Positions 34,992 through 43,204 of a DNA stretch of 64,000 nucleotides are shown piece after piece. A program made the translations under genes and the position numbers. The stretch's first letter is position 1. Every line of letters begins with the position of its first letter. Under the pieces are notes generated by a model. It was not told where the DNA came from. It did not search any database and saw only the letters and a list, made by a program, of their open reading frames with translations. Source of the DNA: Sphingobacteriaceae bacterium (GTDB lineage: Bacteria; Bacteroidota; Bacteroidia; B-17B0; Aurantibacillaceae); NCBI GenBank assembly GCA_002319075.1, contig NVQB01000001.1, positions 5,456,001 to 5,520,000 on the forward strand, in the 5' to 3' direction.

Positions 34992-34997
34992 TTTTTC

Positions 34998-35022
34998 ATT
35001 AATGCAATTGAGTTGCAATAAT
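34998..35022. promoter_or_regulatory. Probable operator of the Fur-family regulator
   Basis: ATTAATGCAA, 5 nt (TTGAG), TTGCAATAAT: an inverted repeat matching at 9 of 10 positions with a TGCAA/TTGCA core. It lies between the divergent Fur-family gene and flavoprotein gene, the usual place for an autoregulatory site. Confidence 0.6.
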
Positions 35023-35070
35023 AGAACTTATTCCTAACTTTGCCAAGTAATAAACCAAAATTTTGATTTT

Positions 35071-35976
35071 ATGGCAAATGAAAAAGTAGTCGATGTAATT
35101 ATCCTGGGAGGAAGCTATTCAGGACTTTCAGCAGGAATGGCACTTGGCAGAGCGCTAAGAAATGTACTTATCATAGATAGCGGAAAACCCTGTAACAGGC
35201 AGACGCCCCATTCTCATAATTTTATAACGCAGGATGGAAAAACACCAAAAGAAATTTCGGAAACAGCCAAAGCGCAGGTTAAGAACTACAAAACCGTTAA
35301 ATTTCAAAATGGTCTTGCCACCAGCGGAAAAAAAACAGCAAAAGGGTTTGAAATTTCGCTGGAGTCGGGTGAAATTTTTAGCGCTAAAAAGTTGATTTTT
35401 GCTACAGGCATAAAAGACCTAATGCCAGATATTGCGGGCCTGGCAGAGTGCTGGGGTATTTCTGTTTTACATTGTCCTTATTGCCATGGCTATGAAGTAA
35501 GAAATGAAAAAACAGCCATTTTAGGAAATGGAGACTTTGGTTTTGAATTTTCGAAACTGATCAGCAACTGGACAAAAGATCTGAAACTTTTTACCAATGG
35601 CCCCTGCACACTAACAGCGGAGCAAACAGAAAAAGTTAAGAAAAATAAAATAGAAATTATAGAAACCGAAATAGAAAAAGTAGAACACAAAGACGGTTAC
35701 CTTCAAACCGTTTATTTTAAAGATGGTTCGAAAGAAACTATAAAAGCCATGTATGCAAGATTGCCATTTGTGCAACAGTCTGAAATTCCTCAAAATTTGG
35801 GTTGCGAGCTGGCAGAAGGCTACATCAAAATAGATCCCTTTCAGAAAACCAGTGTGCCGGGAATTTTGGCTTGCGGAGATGCTGCTTCGCCAATGCGTTC
35901 TCTGGCTAACTCAGTAGCAATGGGAACACTGGCCGGGGTTATGATAAATAAAGAATTGATTGAGGAAGAGTTTTAG
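35071..35976 (+). CDS. Thioredoxin-reductase-like FAD/NAD(P) oxidoreductase
   Basis: The 301-residue flavoprotein has an N-terminal FAD-binding dinucleotide fold (VIILGGSYSGLSAGMAL), a mid NAD(P)-binding site (AILGNGDFGFEFSKL), a redox-type CPYCHGYE pair near 135 and the C-terminal ILACGDAASP motif that holds the flavin. It would pass electrons from NAD(P)H to a disulfide partner, or act as a related low-molecular-weight flavoprotein. It is divergent from the Fur-family gene, with a palindromic site between them, so metal or redox control is likely. Confidence 0.85.
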   Translation: MANEKVVDVIILGGSYSGLSAGMALGRALRNVLIIDSGKPCNRQTPHSHNFITQDGKTPKEISETAKAQVKNYKTVKFQNGLATSGKKTAKGFEISLESGEIFSAKKLIFATGIKDLMPDIAGLAECWGISVLHCPYCHGYEVRNEKTAILGNGDFGFEFSKLISNWTKDLKLFTNGPCTLTAEQTEKVKKNKIEIIETEIEKVEHKDGYLQTVYFKDGSKETIKAMYARLPFVQQSEIPQNLGCELAEGYIKIDPFQKTSVPGILACGDAASPMRSLANSVAMGTLAGVMINKELIEEEF

Positions 35977-36063
35977 CCTGCACATTATGAGGAAGCACTC
36001 ATTCTCCTTCATTTAATTCCTGCTTTTTTTTAAATTCACTCAATTATTTAGTAAAGAAGGATT

Positions 36064-36771
36064 ATGACTGTTAAAGAGATCATGAGTTTCCTCGAATCAA
36101 AAGGAAATCCAGGTACTAAAAAAGTACTTTTAAAACATGGCATGAAAGAGCCTTTCTTCGGCGTAAAAGTTGGAGACATGAAAGTAATTCAGAAAAAAAT
36201 CAAAAAAGAGTATCAGTTAGCTTTAGACCTCTATGCTACCGGCAACGCAGATGCCATGTACCTTGCGGGTCTCATCGCCGACGAAACCAAAATGACAAAG
36301 AAAGATTTGGAGACCTGGATAAAACAGGCAACATCATCTAACATCATTGAATATACTATACCCTGGCTCAGCGCCGAAACTAAATTTGGTATGGAGCTTG
36401 GTTTGAAATGGATTGAGGATAAAAATCCGGATACCGCCTCTGCAGGTTGGGCAACACTAAGCAGCGTAGTATCTATTACCCCTGATCCCGACTTGGATCT
36501 AAAAGTTTTTAAAACACTCCTCCAAAGAGTTCAAAAAGAAATTCATAAATCAGAAAACAGGGTGCGTTCAAAAATGAATGGATTTATAATCGCGGTTGGA
36601 TCATGGGTTCCCGCTCTAACGGAAGACGCACTAGCAGCTGCAAAAAAAATCGGAGAGGTTTATGTAGACGTTGGTGATACATCGTGCAAAGTGCCAGATG
36701 CTTTGGAATATATTGCTAAAGTAAAAGCTAAAGGAAGTCTGGGCAAAAAGAAAAAAATGGCAAGGTGCTAA
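36064..36771 (+). CDS. DNA alkylation repair protein (AlkD-like HEAT-repeat glycosylase)
   Basis: The 235-residue helical protein begins VKEIMSFLESKGNPGTKKVLLKHGMKEPFFGVKVGDMKVIQKKI and has the regular helix pairs of the AlkD/AlkC HEAT-like family, which remove positively charged alkylated bases from DNA. ESAGWATLS-like and NRVRSKMNGFIIAVGSWVP parts support this. It is cytoplasmic and is followed 41 nt later by a DUF4287 gene; the two may be cotranscribed. Confidence 0.82.
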   Translation: MTVKEIMSFLESKGNPGTKKVLLKHGMKEPFFGVKVGDMKVIQKKIKKEYQLALDLYATGNADAMYLAGLIADETKMTKKDLETWIKQATSSNIIEYTIPWLSAETKFGMELGLKWIEDKNPDTASAGWATLSSVVSITPDPDLDLKVFKTLLQRVQKEIHKSENRVRSKMNGFIIAVGSWVPALTEDALAAAKKIGEVYVDVGDTSCKVPDALEYIAKVKAKGSLGKKKKMARC

Positions 36772-36812
36772 ATCTTATCTCGTCTTATTCATTCATCATT
36801 CATTATTAGAGT

Positions 36813-37043
36813 ATGTCATTTCAGGGTTATTTAAAAACTATCAAAGAAAAAACAGGTAAAACACCAAAAGACTTTAAAGCTCTCGCTGATAAGAAAGGAT
36901 TTACCAAAGCAGGGAAATTAAAACCTGAAACCAAAGCAGGTCAAATTGTTGATTGGTTAGCCGCCGACTTTGACCTCGGTAAAGGCCACGCCATGGCCAT
37001 CTTCGCCATTTTTAAAGGCATTAAGAACGAAGATAGTGAATAA
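36813..37043 (+). CDS. DUF4287 domain protein
   Basis: The 76-residue protein starts MSFQGYLKTIKEKTGKTPKDFKALADKKGF and ends with GKGHAMAIFAIFKG, the compact DUF4287 pattern in which an N-terminal helix pair is followed by a helix with GHxMAI. It is cytoplasmic. The function is unknown; it follows a DNA repair gene. Confidence 0.8.
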   Translation: MSFQGYLKTIKEKTGKTPKDFKALADKKGFTKAGKLKPETKAGQIVDWLAADFDLGKGHAMAIFAIFKGIKNEDSE

Positions 37044-37179
37044 ATGAAAGCTGCTTCGGTAGCCATTCTGTTCTTGAAAGTAACGGGAGAAGTTTTTTCC
37101 ACGACTTAATTTTTGCCCGCATCACCTGTATACCGATTAAACGTGTACATTAGCTTCAACTATTCAAAATCAAACTTAT

Positions 37180-38022
37180 ATGCGTATTAAAATCATGGCC
37201 ATCGGCCTGTTGCTGCTTATTGGAATCACAAGCTTTTCACAGGAAAGAATTGTACCGGGAAGCAAAAAAGGAATTGAAATTATAAAAGAATCCACATTGC
37301 AGGTTGTTGTGGGAGAAATCGGGGAAGATTATGACGAGGCTATTAAAACTGCGCTGGAAAAATATTGGAAAATATGTCCAGTAGAATATGTAGACGCGAA
37401 AGAAGTAGATAAAAGCAAACCTTTCCTTGCAACAAATGTCTACCAGGGGAAAGGCTGGGCTGGAAAATATCAGTTTCTTAAACTTGTATTTACCGGGCCA
37501 AAATATATTAGCTGCGAATGTCATTTTGATAACCTGACCACCGAAAAAACAGGCTGTATCGGAATAGATATAGATAAAGCAGAATGGCAATTAAGAGGTA
37601 CGATCGCAGTTATGAATCTATGCGCTCAGCTTCGCCAGTACGAAGAAGTAATTATCACTAAAGAATACGGGGATTTTCTAAAATTTGAAGGATATACTCA
37701 AAAAATAAAAACCACCACTATCCTTATTCCTACAGAATACCTTCAGAACGGCATCACAAAAAATGCTTTTAAAAAACTTCCGAAACATGAGTTTTTAAGT
37801 CTTGCAGAAATAGCTAAAAGAATAGCGGATGGTAAAACTAAGGGTTACGCTATCTTTACAGGGTATGTGGCAATACCAGGGCGTTTTCTGAACATCATAG
37901 ATCTTGACACCGGAGATTATCTATTCTACAAAGAACTTGGAGGTGGGTATGTTGCGGGCGGTACAAGTATGCCTGATAAATTAACCGATAAAGACATAAT
38001 TAAAGCCTTAGAGAAAATTTAA
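37180..38022 (+). CDS. Hypothetical secreted protein
   Basis: The 280-residue product has a signal peptide (MRIKIMAIGLLLLIGITSFSQ) and a mixed alpha/beta mature part (LQVVVGEIGEDYDEAIKTALEKYWKICP, CECHFDNLTTEKTGCIGIDID). The cysteines might form disulfides. It ends with a strong terminator (38047-38080), so it is probably monocistronic. No family was recognised. Confidence 0.65.
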   Translation: MRIKIMAIGLLLLIGITSFSQERIVPGSKKGIEIIKESTLQVVVGEIGEDYDEAIKTALEKYWKICPVEYVDAKEVDKSKPFLATNVYQGKGWAGKYQFLKLVFTGPKYISCECHFDNLTTEKTGCIGIDIDKAEWQLRGTIAVMNLCAQLRQYEEVIITKEYGDFLKFEGYTQKIKTTTILIPTEYLQNGITKNAFKKLPKHEFLSLAEIAKRIADGKTKGYAIFTGYVAIPGRFLNIIDLDTGDYLFYKELGGGYVAGGTSMPDKLTDKDIIKALEKI

Positions 38023-38046
38023 AGGATTATTTTTTCGATCATTTTG

Positions 38047-38080
38047 AAAGGGTTATGGTTTACCATAACCCTTTTTTTTT
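38047..38080 (+). terminator. Strong Rho-independent terminator
   Basis: AAAGGGTTATGG (38047-38058), loop TTTA, CCATAACCCTTT (38063-38074), then a run of T. It ends the secreted-protein gene and isolates the panD operon that follows. Confidence 0.9.
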
Positions 38081-38253
38081 GCAGAAAATGCAGTATTAAA
38101 GAATTGAATTATTGATTTTTAAAATAAAAGAGGGTTTAACCTGCACGGTCTGCGTTCAATTAATGATTAATGCAGATTTAAAAAATTTACCGGCTTATTT
38201 CAATAATATAATGAGTGTGAGATGATTAGTTTTGTCAACCTAAAAGCAACCCA

Positions 38254-38622
38254 ATGATGATCCAAATGCTAAAGACCAAAATTAAAGAGCTAACCGTTTC
38301 CGAAAGTTCCATTCATTATCCCGGAAGTATTTCTCTACCGGAAGAAATTTTAAAAGCATCTGGTATTAAACCATTTGAGATGGTTCATGTAAACAATAAA
38401 ACTAACGGTAACCGCATAACCACTTATGCCGTGAAAAGTAAAACTCCGGGTCAGGTTACTTTAAATGGCGCCGCCTCTCACCATTTCTCTAAAGGCGATC
38501 AGATTCACGTTCTGGCCTACGCTCTTTTAAATGAAGGAGAATGCGATACTTTTGAACCTATACTGGTGTTAACAGACAAAGAAAACAGACTTCTTTCAGC
38601 TAAACCTTATCTGTTCGATTAA
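38254..38622 (+). CDS. panD: Aspartate 1-decarboxylase (pyruvoyl enzyme) homologue
   Basis: The 122-residue proenzyme converts L-aspartate to beta-alanine, the pantothenate and CoA precursor. The self-cleavage site HYPGSISL places Gly24-Ser25 exactly as in E. coli PanD, and NGAASHHFSKGDQIHVLAYA matches its second conserved block. An internal ATG (residue 5) is also possible. Its stop overlaps the next ATG (TAATG at 38620-38624), so it is translationally coupled to a membrane-anchored acyltransferase-like gene and then to a UbiA gene. This linkage suggests beta-alanine, or a paralogous activity, is used in a specialised lipid-type pathway rather than only for pantothenate. Confidence 0.85.
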   Translation: MMIQMLKTKIKELTVSESSIHYPGSISLPEEILKASGIKPFEMVHVNNKTNGNRITTYAVKSKTPGQVTLNGAASHHFSKGDQIHVLAYALLNEGECDTFEPILVLTDKENRLLSAKPYLFD

Positions 38623-39344
38623 TGACCTTGCTCATTTTTATCTTTGCTTTTGTTGTACTGGGTATTTTTTTTCTGATCAGAAAAAAAATACCATTTTTTA
38701 TAAAAGCTAAAACCATTCGGCTGCAAAAACCCGGTACTAAAGGCAGTGAACGAACAGGCGTGCCCGCTACTTTAGAAACTAAAAACCTTATAAACCTGGA
38801 GAAAAATCTAAGAGCTGTTGCCTACAAAAAAACTTCTATTAAAACCGGACCGGATTTTTTTGATGATTCTGATATGCAGTCAGACTATTACCTGGTAATA
38901 GTTTACGATAAAAAAACAAATACACCTTTGCTTACGGCCCGCTATTATTTTGAGAAAGAGGCTATTTTGAAATGTTTGCAAGGTGATGAAAACGGAACAT
39001 TAGCTCTAAATCCTTATTTGTATAACGAGAATGAGTTATTTCTTTCAGACCGTCTTTCAGGAAACACAAGCAGTAAAATCTATCGCAGGTACCGTAATTA
39101 TATTTTTCTGTTATTTTACAAAGAGATTATCAGGAGAAATAACTGCTGCAAGTTTATTCTCATGGCAAGAAAACAACCGCAGGAAAAACTGCTGTCGAAA
39201 TATTTGCGTTTAGGGCTTGACGTAAAAGGCTCCAATGTACACAAAGGAAAAGCTCACTGGATCCTGCTGGGTGATCTGAAAAAAATAAAACGCAGCTTCA
39301 CCCAAACACTCTTCTCAACGCTTTATTTACTTGTAAAAACTTAG
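38622..39344 (+). CDS. Membrane-anchored protein, GNAT/N-acyltransferase-like
   Basis: The 240-residue product has one N-terminal membrane helix (MTLLIFIFAFVVLGIFFLI). The globular part has a strand YYLVIVYDKKTNTPLLTARYYF, ELFLSDRLSGN, a helix RNYIFLLFYKEIIRRNNCCKFILMA and YLRLGLDVKGSNVHKGKAHWILLG. That order resembles acyl-carrier or acyl-CoA N-acyltransferases of the GNAT fold, such as FeeM-type enzymes, but catalytic residues cannot be fixed by eye. It is coupled to panD upstream and lies 5 nt before ubiA. An amine made by PanD could be its acceptor; this is inference. Confidence 0.55.
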   Translation: MTLLIFIFAFVVLGIFFLIRKKIPFFIKAKTIRLQKPGTKGSERTGVPATLETKNLINLEKNLRAVAYKKTSIKTGPDFFDDSDMQSDYYLVIVYDKKTNTPLLTARYYFEKEAILKCLQGDENGTLALNPYLYNENELFLSDRLSGNTSSKIYRRYRNYIFLLFYKEIIRRNNCCKFILMARKQPQEKLLSKYLRLGLDVKGSNVHKGKAHWILLGDLKKIKRSFTQTLFSTLYLLVKT

Positions 39345-39349
39345 GGCAA

Positions 39350-40252
39350 ATGATTCTTGAAAAAATAAAAGGATTTTTTAAACTAGTCAGGTGGTTTCAT
39401 GAACTTGTAGCTCTCATTCCATTTGTAGGATTATACCTGGTTATAAAGCACTTCATCTCTATTACCGGACAAAGCTGTGACCTGTCACTCCTCAATTTTA
39501 GCATTCTTTGTTTTGCGGTGCAACTACTAATAGCAACGGGCTGTGTTCACAACGACATCCGGGATAGAAAAATTGACAAGGTCAATAAACCAAAGACACA
39601 TACGGTAGAAAATACTATTTCCTTAAAAGAAGCAAAGTGGATCTTTGGTTTCCTTACTCTCCTTATTATCCTGGTGAGTTGGTATATAAGCACATATATG
39701 TTTAGCGAGTGGACACTTATATGTATAGGTGTTTACGGCCTCTCCGCAGTATACAATCAATGGTTAAAACGAACTCCCCTGTTTGGAAACATCCTGATGG
39801 CCGTTTTAACAGCATTTATTCCACTCGTTATTTTATTTTTCGCGAAAGACTGCATAGAACTGCTACATAGTAACAAACTGATTCGCCTGATTTATCTTTA
39901 TGCGCTATACCCCTGTCTTATTATCATTCCAAGAGAATTAAGCCTCGACATTTCAGATATGGAAGGAGATAAAGCAGATGGTTGCAAAACTTTGCCGCTA
40001 CTTATCGGAGCGAAAAAGGCGAAGAGGGTTGTTTATGCTTTTTTATACCTCATTCTGCTAGTGTCGTTATTCTTCATGGTGAACTATTCTTATTTAAGAA
40101 GTACCTTCATTTTCACCGACCTTCTGCTTTTAGTTTACATGTATAAATTAAAAAACACAGAGTTGCGATTACACTATATTCGCATCGGAAGATTTTTATG
40201 GTTGATAATGATTGTTGCTTTAGTGGGATTTACAATCGCAACTATGAGCTAG
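39350..40252 (+). CDS. UbiA-family prenyltransferase
   Basis: The 300-residue inner-membrane protein has about eight helices and both Asp-rich motifs of the family: HNDIRDRKID (Asn68, Asp69, Asp72, Asp76) and LDISDMEGD (Asp200, Asp203, Asp207), which bind the Mg-prenyl diphosphate. It would join an isoprenoid to an aromatic ring or glycerol-phosphate-like acceptor. The operon with panD and an acyltransferase-like gene is not the usual menaquinone or heme O setting, so the acceptor may be unusual. Confidence 0.85.
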   Translation: MILEKIKGFFKLVRWFHELVALIPFVGLYLVIKHFISITGQSCDLSLLNFSILCFAVQLLIATGCVHNDIRDRKIDKVNKPKTHTVENTISLKEAKWIFGFLTLLIILVSWYISTYMFSEWTLICIGVYGLSAVYNQWLKRTPLFGNILMAVLTAFIPLVILFFAKDCIELLHSNKLIRLIYLYALYPCLIIIPRELSLDISDMEGDKADGCKTLPLLIGAKKAKRVVYAFLYLILLVSLFFMVNYSYLRSTFIFTDLLLLVYMYKLKNTELRLHYIRIGRFLWLIMIVALVGFTIATMS

Positions 40253-40382
40253 CCACCAGTATCCCGGTTCTCACTTTCGGCAAATTTATACACAACACCA
40301 TCCACTATTCCCAGCAATAGCAGGGTATCTGGGTGCGGTATGATTATGGAATTATCACATAGGTATTCCAACCAAAAATTCT

Positions 40383-41030
40383 ATGAGAAAAATAATTTTA
40401 AGCTGTGCAATAGCATTAACGTCCTTAACTATGTATTCGCAAACTGCCACTGACGTTAGAGGCAGACTCGTTTTAGGACTTAAAGCCGGGGTAAATTACT
40501 CCAATGTATACGATTCACGCGGTCAATCTTTTGATGCGAATCCAAAATTAGGTTTTGCAGGTGGAGGCTTTTTAGCCATTCCAATTGGCAAACTCTTTGG
40601 CATACAACCCGAAATAATGCTCTCACAAAAAGGATTTCAGTCTTCTGGAAATATTCTTGGAAGTTATTATAATGTGACGCGCACCAGTACCTACCTCGAC
40701 ATCCCGCTGCTCTTTGCATTCAAGCCTAGTGAGTTTTTAAGTTTATTCGCCGGTCCGCAACTATCGTACCTTTTAAAACAAAAAAACACTTTCAAGAATG
40801 GTTCAACCAGTGTTGAGCGCGAAATAGCGTTTGATAAAGAAGATCCAAGAAAAAACACTTTAGGTTTTGCCGTTGGTGCAGACCTTACTTTAAAACACTT
40901 TTTAGTGAGCGGTAGAATTGGTTGGGACATTCAACAAAACAATCCTAATGGAACTTCCTCTGAGTTACGCTATAAAAATGTAGTTTACCAAGTAAGCATA
41001 GGACACAGATTTTACAGCCGCCGTTCTTAA
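40383..41030 (+). CDS. Outer-membrane beta-barrel protein (PorT/OMP_b-brl-like)
   Basis: The 215-residue protein has a signal peptide (MRKIILSCAIALTSLTMYSQ) and the typical small-barrel pattern LGLKAGVNYSNVYDS, GFAGGGFLAIPIGKLFGIQPEIMLSQKGFQ, YLDIPLLFAFKP, LFAGPQLSYLL and a YQVSIGHRF end. It sits in the outer membrane. The convergent gene at 41032 ends 2 nt away and also encodes a barrel-like protein. Confidence 0.8.
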   Translation: MRKIILSCAIALTSLTMYSQTATDVRGRLVLGLKAGVNYSNVYDSRGQSFDANPKLGFAGGGFLAIPIGKLFGIQPEIMLSQKGFQSSGNILGSYYNVTRTSTYLDIPLLFAFKPSEFLSLFAGPQLSYLLKQKNTFKNGSTSVEREIAFDKEDPRKNTLGFAVGADLTLKHFLVSGRIGWDIQQNNPNGTSSELRYKNVVYQVSIGHRFYSRRS

Positions 41031-41031
41031 T

Positions 41032-41955
41032 TTAGAACTTATAATAAACTCTTAAACCAAGCGCATTTTGCAATTTTAATTTGCGGGTATCGCCCATGTT
41101 TATTTTTTCGAGAGAAGGTTTATAAAGTAGCTGCACATTAAATTTAGGACTCACATCAATGTTAGCTCCAATGCCCGCGTAACCACCAACACCAAAGCCA
41201 AGCAGTCTTCTTGGCATACCAACTGAATTTGGATAAAGTGCCTGGTTCCAGTAGCTGTTAAGATCAATCTGTAAATTATTTATGAAGATCATATTTCGGT
41301 CAGACTTTGCTAACGTTCCAACCAGTCCAAACTCAAGCAACATGTTAAACTTTTCATCAGAGCCTGCAAGATGCTGATAGCCTAATTCGAATTGCAAACG
41401 TTGCTCCCGTCCCTGAATACCACAAACTACAATATTTGAGTTAACGCTGGGATCGGGGTTAGAAGGCCTGGTTTTGGTTATTGTAAAATTGCCTTCCAGG
41501 TTTATTTTAGTACCATTTACATTTACTATAATAAAATTTTTCTGGTCAACCGGAATTTTAAAGTTAGCACCCACTATGACGGCGGGAGTGTAACGCATGT
41601 TGGTTGGCATATCACTTTCTGTAAACTGCCAGGCTCCCTGGTCAACCCCTATTGCATCGGCTACCTGGTCGTGAAGCCCATAGCCGTAACCATATTCATT
41701 TATTATTTTTTGATACATGAGACTGTTTGCAAAACTGTTTCTCACCCCATAGTAATCAAAGCCATAACCATTATAAATGCCGGCGGTAGATTTGTTTGCA
41801 AAATAGGAAGCCACATAAACGCCCGTTAAAAACCTGCTTTTTTTACGTATAGGTTTTGTATCCTCGTCCTGGTCGTTGTCTTGCGCTGCAAATGGTGCGC
41901 TTAAAAGTAGAAGTGCGGAAAGAAAACTAAAAGTTCTTAGTCGGGATAGTATCAT
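41032..41955 (-). CDS. Hypothetical outer-membrane beta-barrel protein
   Basis: The 307-residue product has a signal peptide ending near FAAQ, an acidic start (DNDQDEDTKP) and then alternating strands with Gly/Tyr-rich turns (YNGYGFDYYGVRNSF, FGVGGYAGIGANIDV), ending LRVYYKF with the terminal Phe typical of barrel proteins. No specific family was recognised. It is monocistronic and convergent with 40383. Confidence 0.65.
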   Translation of the reverse strand: MILSRLRTFSFLSALLLLSAPFAAQDNDQDEDTKPIRKKSRFLTGVYVASYFANKSTAGIYNGYGFDYYGVRNSFANSLMYQKIINEYGYGYGLHDQVADAIGVDQGAWQFTESDMPTNMRYTPAVIVGANFKIPVDQKNFIIVNVNGTKINLEGNFTITKTRPSNPDPSVNSNIVVCGIQGREQRLQFELGYQHLAGSDEKFNMLLEFGLVGTLAKSDRNMIFINNLQIDLNSYWNQALYPNSVGMPRRLLGFGVGGYAGIGANIDVSPKFNVQLLYKPSLEKINMGDTRKLKLQNALGLRVYYKF

Positions 41956-42048
41956 GAATGCGAAGCAATAAAATTAAAGCGATAAAGTAAAGATACAAAA
42001 CGATTATGAAATCGAATAAGGACAGGGCTCCTCATCTGCCAATAAACT

Positions 42049-42076
42049 AAAAAAGCCACACTTTAAGGTGTGGCTT
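42049..42076 (-). terminator. Terminator of serC
   Basis: AAGCCACAC (42053-42061) pairs with GTGTGGCTT (42068-42076), and on the minus strand a T run follows. It lies 20 nt after the serC stop codon. Confidence 0.75.
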
Positions 42077-42096
42077 CTTAAAAAGTCTGCTATTTG

Positions 42097-43170
42097 TTAA
42101 GCGAATTTTTTCTCAAATTCTTTCATTACATCTACTAAAACATTCACACTTTCTAAAGGAAGTGCATTGTAAAGAGAAGCTCTGTAACCGCCAACATCTC
42201 TGTGTCCGCGAATACCACTAATATTTGCGTCTTTCCAGAATTTATCGAATTCTGCTTCTAACTCCGGTTTATTCATGAGGAAACAAACGTTCATATTACT
42301 ACGGTCTTCTACCGCAGTAGTTCCATAGAATAAAGAGTTGCGATCAATTTCATTATAAATAGCATCGGCCTTTTGCTGATTTACTTTTTCTATCCAGGCA
42401 ATTCCCCCGTTCTTTTTTAACCATTGTAAAGTCAATAAAGTAACATAAATAGGAAATACAGGAGGCGTGTTGTACATGGAATCTCCTTTAATGTGTACCT
42501 GGTAATCGAGCATAGATAACATTTTTCTGCCTGTTTTTCCAAGCGCCGATTTTTTTACCATCACCATGGTGCTTCCCGCAGGACCCATATTTTTTTGAGC
42601 ACCCGCATAGATCAGATCGAATTTTTTAGCATCTACTTTACGGCTGAAAATATCAGAACTCATGTCACACACCAAAGGAATCGGCGAGTTTGGAAATTCT
42701 TTCATCTGTGTTCCGTAAATGGTATTGTTGCTTGTAATGTGCAGGTAATCTGCATCTTTCGGAATCTCATATCCTTTAGGAACATAAGTAAATTTTTTAT
42801 CTTCTGAAGAAGCAATCACATTTGTATTACCGATAATTTTCGCTTCCTTGATAGCTTTGCTTGCCCAAACACCAGTATTTACGTAAGCCGCAGTACCATC
42901 TGTTCTCAAAAGGTTATATGGAATCATAGCAAATTGTAAGCTTGCACCTCCGCCTAAATAAAGTACTTCGTAATCATCCCCTACTTCAAAGAGTTCTTTA
43001 ACGGTATTTCTTGCTTCAAGAATGACCTTCTCATAGTTTTTACTGCGGTGAGAAATTTCAAGCAGTGATAGATTCAGATTATCAAAATTAATGCAGGCTT
43101 CAGCTGCTTGTTTCAACACTTCTTCCGGTAATATTCCAGGACCCGCGCTAAAATTATGTACTTTGCTCAT
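42097..43170 (-). CDS. serC: Phosphoserine aminotransferase
   Basis: The 357-residue class-V PLP enzyme makes 3-phosphoserine from 3-phosphohydroxypyruvate and glutamate in serine synthesis and also serves pyridoxal phosphate synthesis. Motifs are NFSAGPGILPEEVL at the start, YLGGGASLQF for phosphate binding, the PLP lysine Lys193 in YAGAQKNMGPAG and GIRGHRDVGGYRASLYNA near the end. Length is normal. No serA was found next to it in this window. Confidence 0.95.
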   Translation of the reverse strand: MSKVHNFSAGPGILPEEVLKQAAEACINFDNLNLSLLEISHRSKNYEKVILEARNTVKELFEVGDDYEVLYLGGGASLQFAMIPYNLLRTDGTAAYVNTGVWASKAIKEAKIIGNTNVIASSEDKKFTYVPKGYEIPKDADYLHITSNNTIYGTQMKEFPNSPIPLVCDMSSDIFSRKVDAKKFDLIYAGAQKNMGPAGSTMVMVKKSALGKTGRKMLSMLDYQVHIKGDSMYNTPPVFPIYVTLLTLQWLKKNGGIAWIEKVNQQKADAIYNEIDRNSLFYGTTAVEDRSNMNVCFLMNKPELEAEFDKFWKDANISGIRGHRDVGGYRASLYNALPLESVNVLVDVMKEFEKKFA

Positions 43171-43204
43171 AGATTGATTTTTAAAGGCTTAAAGGTAATA
43201 ATGT

